Below, in pieces: positions 28,601 to 37,177 of a stretch of 64,000 nucleotides of DNA. The DNA lies in NCBI RefSeq assembly GCF_007860105.1, contig NZ_SJPU01000002.1, forward strand, positions 2,323,882 to 2,387,881, in the 5' to 3' direction. Below the pieces are notes generated by a model. The model did not search any database, was not told the DNA's origin, and saw only the letters and a list, made by a program, of their open reading frames with translations. Each line of letters opens with the position of its first letter. Positions within the stretch are counted from its first letter, which is position 1. Source of the stretch: Allorhodopirellula heiligendammensis (GTDB lineage Bacteria; Planctomycetota; Planctomycetia; Pirellulales; Pirellulaceae). A program made the position numbers and the translations under genes.

Positions 28601-31600
28601 CAGATCGATGCCAGCGGTTTGCAAGACTTAACCACGACCACGGGCGGGATCCACGTCGCTCATATCCACGGCCAGTTCACGGGCAATGCAGCCCGTCCGA
28701 TGGCCGATCAAGGCGATGGTCCCTTCTTCGATGGTGAAGGTGGTCAAACCGCGGACTCGGTACTGCCCACGACCGACGACGATGGCGCGTTGAACATCGA
28801 TGAATCAGCAGACTTTGGGCAAGCGACCGACTTCCTCGACTTTTTTGAGGGCCGCCCTGATTACGGACCAGTCGTCCTGAATCTGACCAATGAGCAGCTC
28901 GCATCGGCTCCCGATGGCACCCCGCCATTAACGTTTTTCTTCCAGCAACTCGCTGCTGGGAATATTCCCTCGGACGCGTTCCCCAACGGTACGTCCTTCA
29001 ATCGAGACACGACGTACACATTTGATTTAAGTGACCCCGATGCCCGGCGCCAGTACCACAATTTGACTCCGCTGGAATCACGGGAGATCGTACTACACGG
29101 ATTGACAGTGCCCACGAACATCAGTGATGCAATTGATGCTGCAACTGGAGCGACTCCGGGCAGCCCCACGGCGGGCGTGCCGTTGGATAACGGCATGTCA
29201 TTCCGCCGCACCGCGCCGGTTGCAGCGGGAGAGATCGTACGCACGTCGGGCACAACTTCCATCACGGGAGCTACGATCACTGGCAATATCGCCACCGGTG
29301 GCAATCCGGATGAAGGCGGCGGCGGGGCTTTTAATGCTGGTTCCATGACCGTGGACAATTCGAGCATCTTCAACAACCTGGCCACGGGAGAACGTGGCAG
29401 TGGTGGTGGAATTCTGAACGTCAATCAAGGCGTGCTCGACGTCAGCGGAACGGCGATCACGGACAACGCGGCATTGGGCTCGATGATGGGCGACGGCGGG
29501 GGCGGGATCCTGAACATCGACGGCACAGTCTCGGTGACCGGTTCGACGATCAGTGATAACGACGCCACGGGCACCTCAGGCAGTGGCGGTGGCATCCTAT
29601 CGCGTGCGGGAACCCTAACGGTCTCCGATACAACGATCAGCGGCAACGTCGCCAACCGGGCGGGCGGTGGAATCGAAGTGGGTCGCGCGACGGTGATGCT
29701 CAATGAGGTTGTACTGGGCGGCGCGTCGGCGACAGAGGGGAACTCGGTAAGTGGCACGGGAGCGAATCCAGGAAACGGTGGCGGATTGCATGTGACGTTC
29801 GATTCCACGGTGACGATCCAGGGCGGCAGTGTTCTCAACAACTCAGCTGTTGAGGGCGGTGGTCTATGGAACTCCAGTACCGGCACACTCACTGTCACTG
29901 ACGCAACCATTTCGGGCAACACCGCCGGCGGTGACGCAGCTGACAACGGGGGCGGAGGCATCTACAACGACGGCGGAACGACTTCTGTCGTCGGTGGTAT
30001 CATTAGCAACAACGTCGCCGATGGCACTAGCGGCAGCGGAGGCGGTGTGCTGAACAACGGCGGCACGCTGACGATTGGCAACGGCACCATCATCTCAGGT
30101 AACCGAGCGAATCGGGCCGGGGGCGGCATCGAGACCGCTGGCGGCAGCGTCACTCTCGACAACACCAACCTCACCGGTAACACGGTCAATACCGAAGGTG
30201 CCACTGGCAACCCCGGTAACGGTGGCGGGCTGCATATCGGTGGTAACGGCATGGTCGTGATCAACGGCGGCGAGGTGACCGGCAACTCGGCCGTCGAAGG
30301 CGGTGGGTTGTGGAACTCGGGGGCCGGCACGCTGACAATTGATGGCACCACGATCGCCGATAATACCGCCGTTCGTGGAGGTGGTGTTTATCAAGACGAA
30401 GCATCAACCACGCAGACCTTCACGGTCGATCTACAAACACTCAACTCTGCCTACGGCTCCACCGCAACCGGAACCGCCACGATCACGCTCGATACCTCAG
30501 GCGTGACGGGACCCAATAGCGGCACTGCCAGCATCCGAGTCCAGATCGATGCCAGCGGTCTACCCGACCTAACGGAGGTCAGTGGTGGTATCCATGTCGC
30601 CCACATCCACGGCCAATTCGCGGGCAACGCCCAGCGACCCTCCGCTGAGCAGGGCGACGGTCCGTTCTTTGATGGCGAAGGCGGAGCCGCGAATGGGTTC
30701 GCGCCGAGTGACTCGATCACCCCAACGACCGAGGACGATGGGGCCAAGAACATTGACGAGTCCGCTCAATTCGGCCAGCCCACCGACTTCTTAGACTTCT
30801 TTGAGGGACGGCCTGATTACGGTCCGGTCGTGCTAAACCTCTCTGCCAACCAACTCGCAGCTGCCCCCGATGGCACACCGCCACTGACCTTCTTCTTTCA
30901 GCAACTCGCCGCTGGCAACATCAACCCAGCTGACGAATTCCCCGTCGGCACGACATTCAATCGCGATACGACCTACACCTTTGACCTCAGTGATGCCGAT
31001 CAACGCCGCCAGTACAACAACCTCGCGCCGCTGGAAACCCGTGAAATTGTGCTGCACGGCTTGGTCATTCCCAAGGATATTTCCGACGCGATCGATGCAG
31101 CCACCGGCGCGGCGCCCGGTACCCCCACTGCCGGCGTCGACCAGGGTGACGGCACTTCGTTCCGTCGCACCGCACCGATCGCCGCGGGCACGATCGCACG
31201 CGTCTCAGGCATCACAACCATTGCCAACGCCACCATCAGCGGCAATACGGCAACGGGCGACATGGCCACCGATGGCGGTGGTGGAGTTTACAACGCCGGT
31301 GGAGTGCTCGGTATTAGCGGATCGACGATCACCGCCAACGCTGCCAATGGCACTGCCGGTAGCGGAGGCGGGGTCTTCAGCGCCGATGGTCAGACAACGA
31401 TCAGCTCAACGGCCATCGGCGGCCCGACCGCCGCATCGGGAAACACCGCTAACCGCGCCGGTGGCGGGATCGAAGTCGTCGAGGGAAATGTATCGATCGA
31501 AGGTGCCAGCAGTCTTGCGAACAACTTCGCGGGTATCAACGGTGGGGGTGTGCATATCACCGGCGCAGCCACGGTGGATTCGGCTCAATCCACCTATACC

Positions 31601-34600
31601 AATAACACCGCGGCGAGTGAGGGCGGTGGGCTTTGGAACTCCGCCACGGGAACCATCAATATCGATGGTGGAATTATCTCCGGGAACACTGCCAGCGGCG
31701 ACGCAGCGGACAACGGTGGCGGCGGGATCTATAACGACGGTGGTTTGATCACAGCCTTCGGTGGAGTGATCAGTGACAATGTGGCCGATGGCACCAGCGG
31801 TAGCGGGGGCGGTGTGCTGAACAACGGCGGCACACTGACGATCGACGACGGCACCAGCATCTCGGGTAACCGGGCGAATCGGGCCGGCGGCGGCATCGAG
31901 ACAGCTGGCGGTAGCGTCACCCTCGACAACACCAACCTCACCGGAAACACGGTCAATACCGAAGGTGCCACTGGCAACCCCGGTAACGGCGGCGGGCTGC
32001 ATATCGGTGGTGACGGCGTGGTCGTGATCAACGGCGGCGAGGTGACCGGCAACTCAGCCGTCGAAGGCGGTGGGTTGTGGAACTCGGGGGCCGGCACACT
32101 GACTGTTAATGACGTGACGATTTCGGGCAACACCGCCAGCGGTGACGCAGCTGACAACGGTGGCGGCGGCATCTACAACGATGGGGGAACAACCTCAGTC
32201 TTCGGCGGCGTGATCAGTGACAATGTGGCCGATGGCACCAGCGGTAGCGGGGGCGGTGTGCTGAACAACGGCGGCACGCTGACGATCGACAACGGCACCA
32301 GCATCTCGGGTAACCGGGCGAATCGGGCCGGCGGCGGCATCGAGACAGCCGGCGGTAGCGTGATGCTCAATAACCTTCGCATCGTCAACAACACCGTCAG
32401 CGCTGGCGGAGCGGTCGCCAACCCCGGCAACGGTGGTGGGCTGCATATCGGCGGCGACGCCGAAGTCACGATTTTCGGCAGCACGATCCTTGGCAACTCT
32501 GCCGTAGAGGGCGGCGGATTATGGAACGGTCCCGCCAGTGAACTCACCGTCGACGCCTCCACCATTGCCGGAAACACGTCAGACGATGGGGGTGGCGTGT
32601 ACAACTCGGGAACGAGTGGTGACATCACCCTGATCAACTCGACAATTTCAGGAAACACCGCGACGGGCGACGGCGGTGGAATTGCCAGCGAGGGTGCGAA
32701 CGTGACATTGTTGAATGTCACGATCGCTACGAACTCTGCAGCCAACGGCGGCGGTGTCCAATCCGATGCCGGCACCGTCTCGGCGATCAACACGATTATC
32801 GCGTCCAATACCGCGACCTCGGCTCCGGACGTCGCTGGCACACTGATGAGTAACGGGAACAACCTGATCGGCGACACGACCGACACAAATTTGGTCGGTG
32901 CCGCGGCGTCGGATATTCTGGACGTTGACGCTGGACTGGCGGCGCTCGCCGACAACGGCGGCCCCACGCAAACGATCGCCTTGTTGGCCAGCAGTCCAGC
33001 ACTCAATGCAGGCGTGGCAACGGGAGTGCCAGTAGATCAGCGCGGCATAGCTCGCCCACAGGGCGCTGGCATCGATATTGGTGCCTTTGAATCCGACTTA
33101 AACCCGATAGCCACACCGGAACTTGCGATTGCTGCCGCCAACGCGGATCGAAATGAAGGTAACTCCGGACTGACCCCGTTCACCTTCACTGTTACCCGCA
33201 GCGGCACGACCACGGGAACAACCAGCGTGAGCTATACCGTCAGCGGCAGTGGTACCAACGTAGCCGACGGCAATGATTTTCAAAACGGTGGTTTCCCCAG
33301 CGGCACGGTCAACTTTGCCGACGGAGAAACAGCGAAAACCATTACCGTCAACGTAGCTGGCGACGGTGACTTTGAATCCGATGAGACGTTTACCGTCACG
33401 CTGGGCAACGCCACCGGTGGTGCCACCGTGACGACAGACGAAGCAACGGGGACGATTCGCAATGACGATGCCGTCGTTGTCCCCACGCTGTCGATCGCCG
33501 CAGCCAACGCCGATCGATTGGAAGGCAACTCGGGTGCAACGCCGTTTACCTTTACGGTCACACGCGGCGGTGACACATCCGCTGCGACAACGGTCCAATA
33601 CACCATTGCGGGATCGGGAGCGAATCCCACCAATGCCAACGACTTTGCCAGCGGCTTCCCCTCGGGCACGATCAGCTTCGCGGCGGGCGAGACAACTCAG
33701 ACACTCACGATTGGTGTGTCGGGCGATACGTTTGCCGAACAGGACGAGACATTCACAGTGACGTTAAGCAACGCGACAGGTGGGGCTTCCATCACGAGTG
33801 ACGAGGCTTCAGGCGTGATTCGAAATGATGACCGCTTGGGTGGTGACACCCGCATTCTGACACCGCCCCAAGTTGTGCGGCCGCATGTGATCCCAGGCGA
33901 CGGAATCCCCACTGCCATCATCTTCCAAGCAGTCACTGACGCTACCGTCACTGTCTTTCCCGTCGGAGTCGCGTCGTTTACCGAAAACGTCTACATCGTC
34001 GACGGTAACACGCAGCAGATCAGCCAGTACGTTAACGGCGTCACCACGGCCCAGGTGACCGCTGGCAACCTGTACTCCGTCATTTTTGAGCCGCAATCGG
34101 AAGATCGAATCTTCTCCATTCGCTCATCCGCCGGATCCGATTCGTTATCCAACGAACCGTCGACTAACATCCTACAGCCAACCGATACCACGGCCGACGG
34201 AAAAACGACCGCTCTGGATGCATTGCGAATCGTCAATGCGCTCAATCAACGCGACGCAGCAGGCGGCGAGCCATTGCCTGACACCGCGGCATCGAATGCG
34301 TTTCTGGACGTCAATCGCGACAATTCCGTGACGGCGCTGGACGCACTGATTGTGATTAATTTTCTCAATCGCCAAGACGCGAGCCTGGCGGGGAATCCGG
34401 CGGGTGAAAGTTTTGCGGCTGCTCCTCAGCAGGCTGGCCGGGTCGCGTCGGCAACACCCATCAGTCATGCGGACGATGCCGCTATCGATCAGGTATTCGC
34501 GGCCGACACCGCGCAGCCAAATTGGCTAGCGAGCGACCCTTCAGCGGATCTCGCTGCAGACGCTGGCGCCACGATGACTGCCGCCAATGTCGACGTGGCA

Positions 34601-34672
34601 CTGGATTCCGATTCTGACGATGACGAGCTTGAGCTATTCGCGGATTCACGCCTGCTGGCAGGCATCAACTGA
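25631..34672 (+). CDS. Giant secreted beta-helix protein with three CHRD-like domains, Calx-beta and dockerin
   Basis: The ATG at 25631 follows TGGAG 6 bp upstream and gives about 3013 residues. EPLEDRRLLA lies near residue 40. Most of the protein is Pmp/beta-helix repeats with GGGI(Y/E) and GNTA-type turns (for example ANRAGGGIETAGGSV). Three CHRD-like domains of about 220 residues, each with GGIHVAHIHGQF, interrupt the helix at about 357-577, 947-1163 and 1593-1813. Two Calx-beta domains follow (about 2496-2612 and 2618-2735, each ending TGTIRNDD or SGVIRNDD), then a dockerin-type pair (DGKTTALDALRIVNALN, DNSVTALDALIVINFLN) at about 2847-2920. Residues encoded by 26645-28377 are duplicated almost exactly at 30353-32085. 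It is probably an exported surface or matrix protein; there is no catalytic motif. Confidence 0.88.
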   Translation: MLGLKRLTLIANRPKQGHPSPRKSRLMSQKRSTIRRLLGEPLEDRRLLAAYVVDTAIDAIDATDGVVSLREAVQAANTNTVVGDAAAGDAGVTDTITFADGLSTITLNSQLSITESLGISLGSATGVTLSGGNASRIFSVDAGGDPGVPTGVAISGLTLTGGTAESGGAIFVSAGQSLTLDGVTLTGNVATGSDVGQGGGAIYNAGSLSISAGIISDNDANGTSGSGGGILNMAGTLDVSGTIISANTANRAGGGIETAGGSVTLTNVTLGSDGDGTDDETEGNSVAENAAPGNGGGLHIGGDGTVAVTGGSVRGNSAVEGGGLWNSGAGTLTIDGTTIADNTAVRGGGVYQDEASTTQTFTVDLQTLNSAYGSTATGTATITLDTSGVTGPNSGTASIRVQIDASGLPDLTEVSGGIHVAHIHGQFAGNAQRPSAEQGDGPFFDGEGGAANGFAPSDSITPTTEDDGAKNIDESAQFGQPTDFLDFFEGRPDYGPVVLNLSANQLAAAPDGTPPLTFFFQQLAAGNINPADEFPVGTTFNRDTTYTFDLSDADQRRQYNNLAPLETREIVLHGLVIPKDISDAIDAATGAAPGTPTAGVDQGDGTSFRRTAPIAAGTIARVSGITTIANATISGNTATGDMATDGGGGVYNAGGVLGISGSTITANAANGTAGSGGGVFSADGQTTISSTAIGGPTAASGNTANRAGGGIEVVEGNVSIEGASSLANNFAGINGGGVHITGAATVDSAQSTYTNNTAASEGGGLWNSATGTINIDGGIISGNTASGDAADNGGGGIYNDGGLITAFGGVISDNVADGTSGSGGGVLNNGGTLTIDDGTSISGNRANRAGGGIETAGGSVTLDNTNLTGNTVNTEGATGNPGNGGGLHIGGDGVVVINGGEVTGNSAVEGGGLWNSGAGTLTIDGTTIADNTAVRGGGVYQDETSTTQTFTVDLQTLNSAYGSTATGTATITLDTSGVTGPNSGTASIRVQIDASGLQDLTTTTGGIHVAHIHGQFTGNAARPMADQGDGPFFDGEGGQTADSVLPTTDDDGALNIDESADFGQATDFLDFFEGRPDYGPVVLNLTNEQLASAPDGTPPLTFFFQQLAAGNIPSDAFPNGTSFNRDTTYTFDLSDPDARRQYHNLTPLESREIVLHGLTVPTNISDAIDAATGATPGSPTAGVPLDNGMSFRRTAPVAAGEIVRTSGTTSITGATITGNIATGGNPDEGGGGAFNAGSMTVDNSSIFNNLATGERGSGGGILNVNQGVLDVSGTAITDNAALGSMMGDGGGGILNIDGTVSVTGSTISDNDATGTSGSGGGILSRAGTLTVSDTTISGNVANRAGGGIEVGRATVMLNEVVLGGASATEGNSVSGTGANPGNGGGLHVTFDSTVTIQGGSVLNNSAVEGGGLWNSSTGTLTVTDATISGNTAGGDAADNGGGGIYNDGGTTSVVGGIISNNVADGTSGSGGGVLNNGGTLTIGNGTIISGNRANRAGGGIETAGGSVTLDNTNLTGNTVNTEGATGNPGNGGGLHIGGNGMVVINGGEVTGNSAVEGGGLWNSGAGTLTIDGTTIADNTAVRGGGVYQDEASTTQTFTVDLQTLNSAYGSTATGTATITLDTSGVTGPNSGTASIRVQIDASGLPDLTEVSGGIHVAHIHGQFAGNAQRPSAEQGDGPFFDGEGGAANGFAPSDSITPTTEDDGAKNIDESAQFGQPTDFLDFFEGRPDYGPVVLNLSANQLAAAPDGTPPLTFFFQQLAAGNINPADEFPVGTTFNRDTTYTFDLSDADQRRQYNNLAPLETREIVLHGLVIPKDISDAIDAATGAAPGTPTAGVDQGDGTSFRRTAPIAAGTIARVSGITTIANATISGNTATGDMATDGGGGVYNAGGVLGISGSTITANAANGTAGSGGGVFSADGQTTISSTAIGGPTAASGNTANRAGGGIEVVEGNVSIEGASSLANNFAGINGGGVHITGAATVDSAQSTYTNNTAASEGGGLWNSATGTINIDGGIISGNTASGDAADNGGGGIYNDGGLITAFGGVISDNVADGTSGSGGGVLNNGGTLTIDDGTSISGNRANRAGGGIETAGGSVTLDNTNLTGNTVNTEGATGNPGNGGGLHIGGDGVVVINGGEVTGNSAVEGGGLWNSGAGTLTVNDVTISGNTASGDAADNGGGGIYNDGGTTSVFGGVISDNVADGTSGSGGGVLNNGGTLTIDNGTSISGNRANRAGGGIETAGGSVMLNNLRIVNNTVSAGGAVANPGNGGGLHIGGDAEVTIFGSTILGNSAVEGGGLWNGPASELTVDASTIAGNTSDDGGGVYNSGTSGDITLINSTISGNTATGDGGGIASEGANVTLLNVTIATNSAANGGGVQSDAGTVSAINTIIASNTATSAPDVAGTLMSNGNNLIGDTTDTNLVGAAASDILDVDAGLAALADNGGPTQTIALLASSPALNAGVATGVPVDQRGIARPQGAGIDIGAFESDLNPIATPELAIAAANADRNEGNSGLTPFTFTVTRSGTTTGTTSVSYTVSGSGTNVADGNDFQNGGFPSGTVNFADGETAKTITVNVAGDGDFESDETFTVTLGNATGGATVTTDEATGTIRNDDAVVVPTLSIAAANADRLEGNSGATPFTFTVTRGGDTSAATTVQYTIAGSGANPTNANDFASGFPSGTISFAAGETTQTLTIGVSGDTFAEQDETFTVTLSNATGGASITSDEASGVIRNDDRLGGDTRILTPPQVVRPHVIPGDGIPTAIIFQAVTDATVTVFPVGVASFTENVYIVDGNTQQISQYVNGVTTAQVTAGNLYSVIFEPQSEDRIFSIRSSAGSDSLSNEPSTNILQPTDTTADGKTTALDALRIVNALNQRDAAGGEPLPDTAASNAFLDVNRDNSVTALDALIVINFLNRQDASLAGNPAGESFAAAPQQAGRVASATPISHADDAAIDQVFAADTAQPNWLASDPSADLAADAGATMTAANVDVALDSDSDDDELELFADSRLLAGIN
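26645..28377 (+). repeat. Copy 1 of a 1.73 kb near-identical intragenic duplication
   Basis: This block is repeated at an offset of exactly 3708 bp (1236 codons). By eye I find about six substitutions, for example near 26816, 26860, 27322-27337 and 28281. It covers one CHRD domain plus the following Pmp repeats. Similarity drops abruptly just outside the block on both sides. Confidence 0.9.
30353..32085 (+). repeat. Copy 2 of the 1.73 kb near-identical intragenic duplication
   Basis: Copy of 26645-28377 in the same gene and frame. The pair is far more alike than the third CHRD unit (about 28440-29200), so this is a recent duplication or gene conversion rather than ancient domain repetition. 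Confidence 0.9.
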
Positions 34673-34728
34673 TGCGGCAGGATATCCCGGCGGCTCCGTC
34701 TGTCTGAGCTGCGATGCAGTGCGTTCAC

Positions 34729-34769
34729 GAGCCCTTCGACCGGCGGAGCCACCGGTCGACAACGGGCTC
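34729..34769. terminator. Hairpin between convergent genes
   Basis: GAGCCC (34729-34734) pairs with GGGCTC (34764-34769), and inside it CGACCGG pairs with CCGGTCG (34737-34743 and 34752-34758). It lies between the convergent ends of the giant gene and the gene at 34782 and could terminate both. There is no T run. Confidence 0.55.
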
Positions 34770-34781
34770 AACCGGTGGTTC

Positions 34782-35237
34782 TCACTCGCAGTCGCGGATC
34801 TGCTTTAGCAGCGCCATGAAGACCATTTCATTGGCGTCAAAATCTCGGCTCTCGGCTTGGAATTGCACGAGAATCCGACCGGCGATCGGCATCTGGTCGC
34901 GGGTCGAGGGGGGCGCGTCGAGCAAAACGACTCGGGAAAAGACCACCAGATCGAGGTGGTAGAAACTCAGATCGACTGCACGCTCGCTGTCGTCAGCGCC
35001 GGGAAGCTGAATCTCGTCAAACTCAACATCGTTGTACTGCACACGCAGCATGTCGGCAATTTCATCGATCAGTTCGTCATCGCCACGTGTGATCGGCAAC
35101 GTTTCGATGGAAACAAAACCACCGCTGGGTAAATCAAAGGTGGCGCCCTGGTCGCCTTCGTCGTCACCGCGGGGAACCAGGGTCCAGTTTTCCGGATAGA
35201 GAAGCTTGAGACCGAATCCCTCAAAGGTGGCAGGCAT
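34782..35237 (-). CDS. Small hypothetical protein (PsbP/DUF1795-like appearance)
   Basis: The start at 35237 (MPATFEGFGLKLLYPENWTL) is chosen because the open frame beyond it, to 35402, overlaps the next gene and is low in conserved features. The protein has about 151 residues and no signal peptide. The opening F-x-GLKLLYPENWTL ... ATFDLPSGGFVSIETLP resembles the small PsbP/DUF1795 fold, in which a 'YP..W' turn starts a beta-sheet; this is a visual inference. It is acidic and likely cytosolic. It is encoded 32 bp after the thioesterase gene on the same strand, so an operon with thioesterase and rpsR is plausible. Function unknown. Confidence 0.78.
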   Translation of the reverse strand: MPATFEGFGLKLLYPENWTLVPRGDDEGDQGATFDLPSGGFVSIETLPITRGDDELIDEIADMLRVQYNDVEFDEIQLPGADDSERAVDLSFYHLDLVVFSRVVLLDAPPSTRDQMPIAGRILVQFQAESRDFDANEMVFMALLKQIRDCE

Positions 35238-35269
35238 GAGTAAGAGTGTTCGAGAGCGAGTCAGGGGAA

Positions 35270-35722
35270 TCAGGAAGGGCTCAACGTGGTCAGCGAGTAA
35301 CGCATCGCTTCGGGCACGGGCATTTTGACGAGCTTGCCACCGGGAGCCAAACGACAGCAAACAACTGAAATCCGCCCGATCGCCACCGCCTTGGAGGCAC
35401 ACTCGATGCGGTACTGGTAATGGATGCTACTCGTTCCCACGCGTTCGACGAACAACGAAATATCGAGAATGTCCTCGAAACGAGCAGGCCCCAGATAATC
35501 GCAAGCCGCAGAAACCCGGGGCCAAGTCAGCGAATCCGGAGTATCATGCGGCGGCAGGATCGAGACCCCTATCGACCGCAAAAACTCATGCTCAACGGAT
35601 TCCATGATGGGAAAAAACGCTGAAAAATGAACGATTCCGGCCGCGTCGGTGTCACGAAACTCGACGCGGCGTGTCGTCTGAAAACGGGCTACGGGATTGC
35701 CTGCAGCTTCAGAATCGTTCAC
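35270..35722 (-). CDS. Hotdog-fold acyl-CoA thioesterase (4-hydroxybenzoyl-CoA thioesterase/YbgC type)
   Basis: The 150-residue protein shows the single-hotdog layout: RRVEFRDTDAAGIVHFSAFF near residues 18-37, with the catalytic Asp of the D-x-x-G-(I/H) signature, then MESVEHEFLRSIG and the long beta-strand IHYQYRIEC. YbgC/FadM-like enzymes cleave acyl-CoA thioesters; the acyl group here is unknown. The start at 35722 lies 10 bp downstream of the rpsR stop, so the two are probably co-transcribed. Confidence 0.88.
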   Translation of the reverse strand: MNDSEAAGNPVARFQTTRRVEFRDTDAAGIVHFSAFFPIMESVEHEFLRSIGVSILPPHDTPDSLTWPRVSAACDYLGPARFEDILDISLFVERVGTSSIHYQYRIECASKAVAIGRISVVCCRLAPGGKLVKMPVPEAMRYSLTTLSPS

Positions 35723-35732
35723 AAGCGGCTGT

Positions 35733-36011
35733 CTACTCGCCCACGTAGGGCAGTAGAGCCATGAAGCGAGCCCGTTTAACCGCAGCGGTCACAGCGTGCT
35801 GGCTGACGGCAGTACATCCGCTCTTCCGCCGACCCATGATGCGACCTTGACGATTGACCATTTTGGACAGCAGATCAATGTCTTTGTAATCGACGTACAT
35901 CGGCCGAGGACGATGACCATCGACGAAAATCGGGTCTTTCTTGCGAGTTCGGCTGCGGACGCGTGAGCGTTTGCGGGCACGGCTACGCGTGCTCATCGGA
36001 CGTGGGGGCAT
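35733..36011 (-). CDS. rpsR: 30S ribosomal protein S18
   Basis: The 92-residue protein contains the S18 core: YVDYKDIDLLSKMVNRQG, then RIMGRRKSG, then AVKRARFMALLPY. S18 binds the 30S platform with S6 (family knowledge). An AGGA site 5 bp before the ATG at 36011 supports this start. The N-terminal ~25 residues are an Arg/Ser/Lys-rich extension longer than in E. coli S18 (75 residues). It is not beside rpsF or rplI here, and instead precedes a thioesterase gene. Confidence 0.96.
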   Translation of the reverse strand: MPPRPMSTRSRARKRSRVRSRTRKKDPIFVDGHRPRPMYVDYKDIDLLSKMVNRQGRIMGRRKSGCTAVSQHAVTAAVKRARFMALLPYVGE

Positions 36012-36478
36012 GGTTTTCCTGTAAATGGAAGGCGAATGGTCTATATCGGTCGGCTATTGGGAACGAAAATCTCCAGCCGACTCGCCGAAGGGCCGCACAG
36101 TGTGACGATCTCAGCACAGTTTTGCAATGCGTGTTGCTCACAATCTCGCGGGAAAGTGCTAGGCAGTGCCCTCGCCAGCAGGTCGATACGCCGGCATTCT
36201 AGACCCCACTCGTACCAGCGGGAACTCGCCGGCAGGCCCCCCGGATCTCGGAGCGTCGATTTACGCCGTCTGACTCGGTGCGACCGGACCCAATTTTGCC
36301 GTGCTCTGCCCACCACGGGATTACTGTCGGAAGGCTCGCCCTCGGCCGCTGGCGGAACGCCGCGACGAATCCCACAAGACACCGCGTCTGCCTAGCAGCC
36401 ACATCATTTGAGGGAAACCGCGACGTGCTCAACGATGCCGTGGACGCGACCCGTCGTCCGAGAGACGTCCCCCGCTGC
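36012..36478. other. Intergenic region upstream of rpsR
   Basis: About 470 bp between the rpsR start and the end of the DJ-1/PfpI gene. Several overlapping open frames exist on both strands but none shows a domain or consistent start signal. It presumably includes the rpsR promoter. No repeat or strong hairpin seen. Confidence 0.5.
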
Positions 36479-37042
36479 CTATGCCGTCTGCTGGGCGTGC
36501 TTTCCTTCAGCGAACTCCTCAACGGCTTTTTCGCAGAATGCCTTCAGGTCATCCGGTTTGCGGCTGGTCACCAGCCCCTCATCGACGACGCATGCCTGAT
36601 CAACCCACTCGGCACCCGCATTGATGAGGTCTGTCTTCAGGCTGGGCCAGGATGTAACTTTCCGCCCTCGCACGACGTCAGCTTCAATGAGCGTCCACGG
36701 CCCATGGCAGATCGCAGCCACGGGTTTGTGCTGCTTAAAAAAGTCACGGACGAAGCTCACCGAATCCTCGCACATCCGGAGAGAATCGGGATTGGCCACA
36801 CCGCCCGGCAGAACCAGCCCATCAAAATCCTCAGCCGATACCGAGCCGACCAGTTCATCCACCTTGAACTGGTCGGCCTTTTCGTCGTGATTCATGCCTT
36901 GGATCAGGCCGGACTTCGGAGACACCAGCACGACTGCCGCTCCTGCAGCTTTGATCTCGTTCCACGGTTGCGTCAATTCGATCTGCTCAAACCCGTCAGT
37001 CGCCAAGAACGCGATACGTTTACCATTGAGTGTGTGACTCAT
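36479..37042 (-). CDS. DJ-1/PfpI-family protein (type 1 glutamine amidotransferase-like)
   Basis: The 187-residue protein has the PfpI layout: RIAFLATDGFEQIELTQPW at the start with the conserved acidic residue, FDGLVLPGGVANPDSLR, and the nucleophile elbow AICHGPW with the catalytic Cys near residue 112. An AGGAG site 8 bp before the ATG at 37042 supports the start. Family members act as deglycases, proteases or stress chaperones; which applies here cannot be said from sequence. It stands alone, about 135 bp from the AI-2E transporter gene on the same strand. Confidence 0.93.
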   Translation of the reverse strand: MSHTLNGKRIAFLATDGFEQIELTQPWNEIKAAGAAVVLVSPKSGLIQGMNHDEKADQFKVDELVGSVSAEDFDGLVLPGGVANPDSLRMCEDSVSFVRDFFKQHKPVAAICHGPWTLIEADVVRGRKVTSWPSLKTDLINAGAEWVDQACVVDEGLVTSRKPDDLKAFCEKAVEEFAEGKHAQQTA

Positions 37043-37177
37043 CTTGAAATCTCCTGTGATTCATACGGACACTGACGACAACCGTAGGACGGTGCCGTCT
37101 TAACAACGGATACCAGATGCAAGCACCATGCCGAATTGAGATTCCTCAACGATCGTCACGGTAGGCGCTCTGGGAGC

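Noticed and set aside
32173-33006. Long minus-strand open frame (277 codons) under the giant beta-helix gene, with similar ones at 26236-26646, 28861-29424 and 29425-29961
   Set aside because: These mirror the Gly/Thr/Asn-rich repeat codons on the plus strand, giving Pro/Ser/Val-rich antisense products that repeat in step with the plus-strand repeats. No ribosome binding sites or domains.
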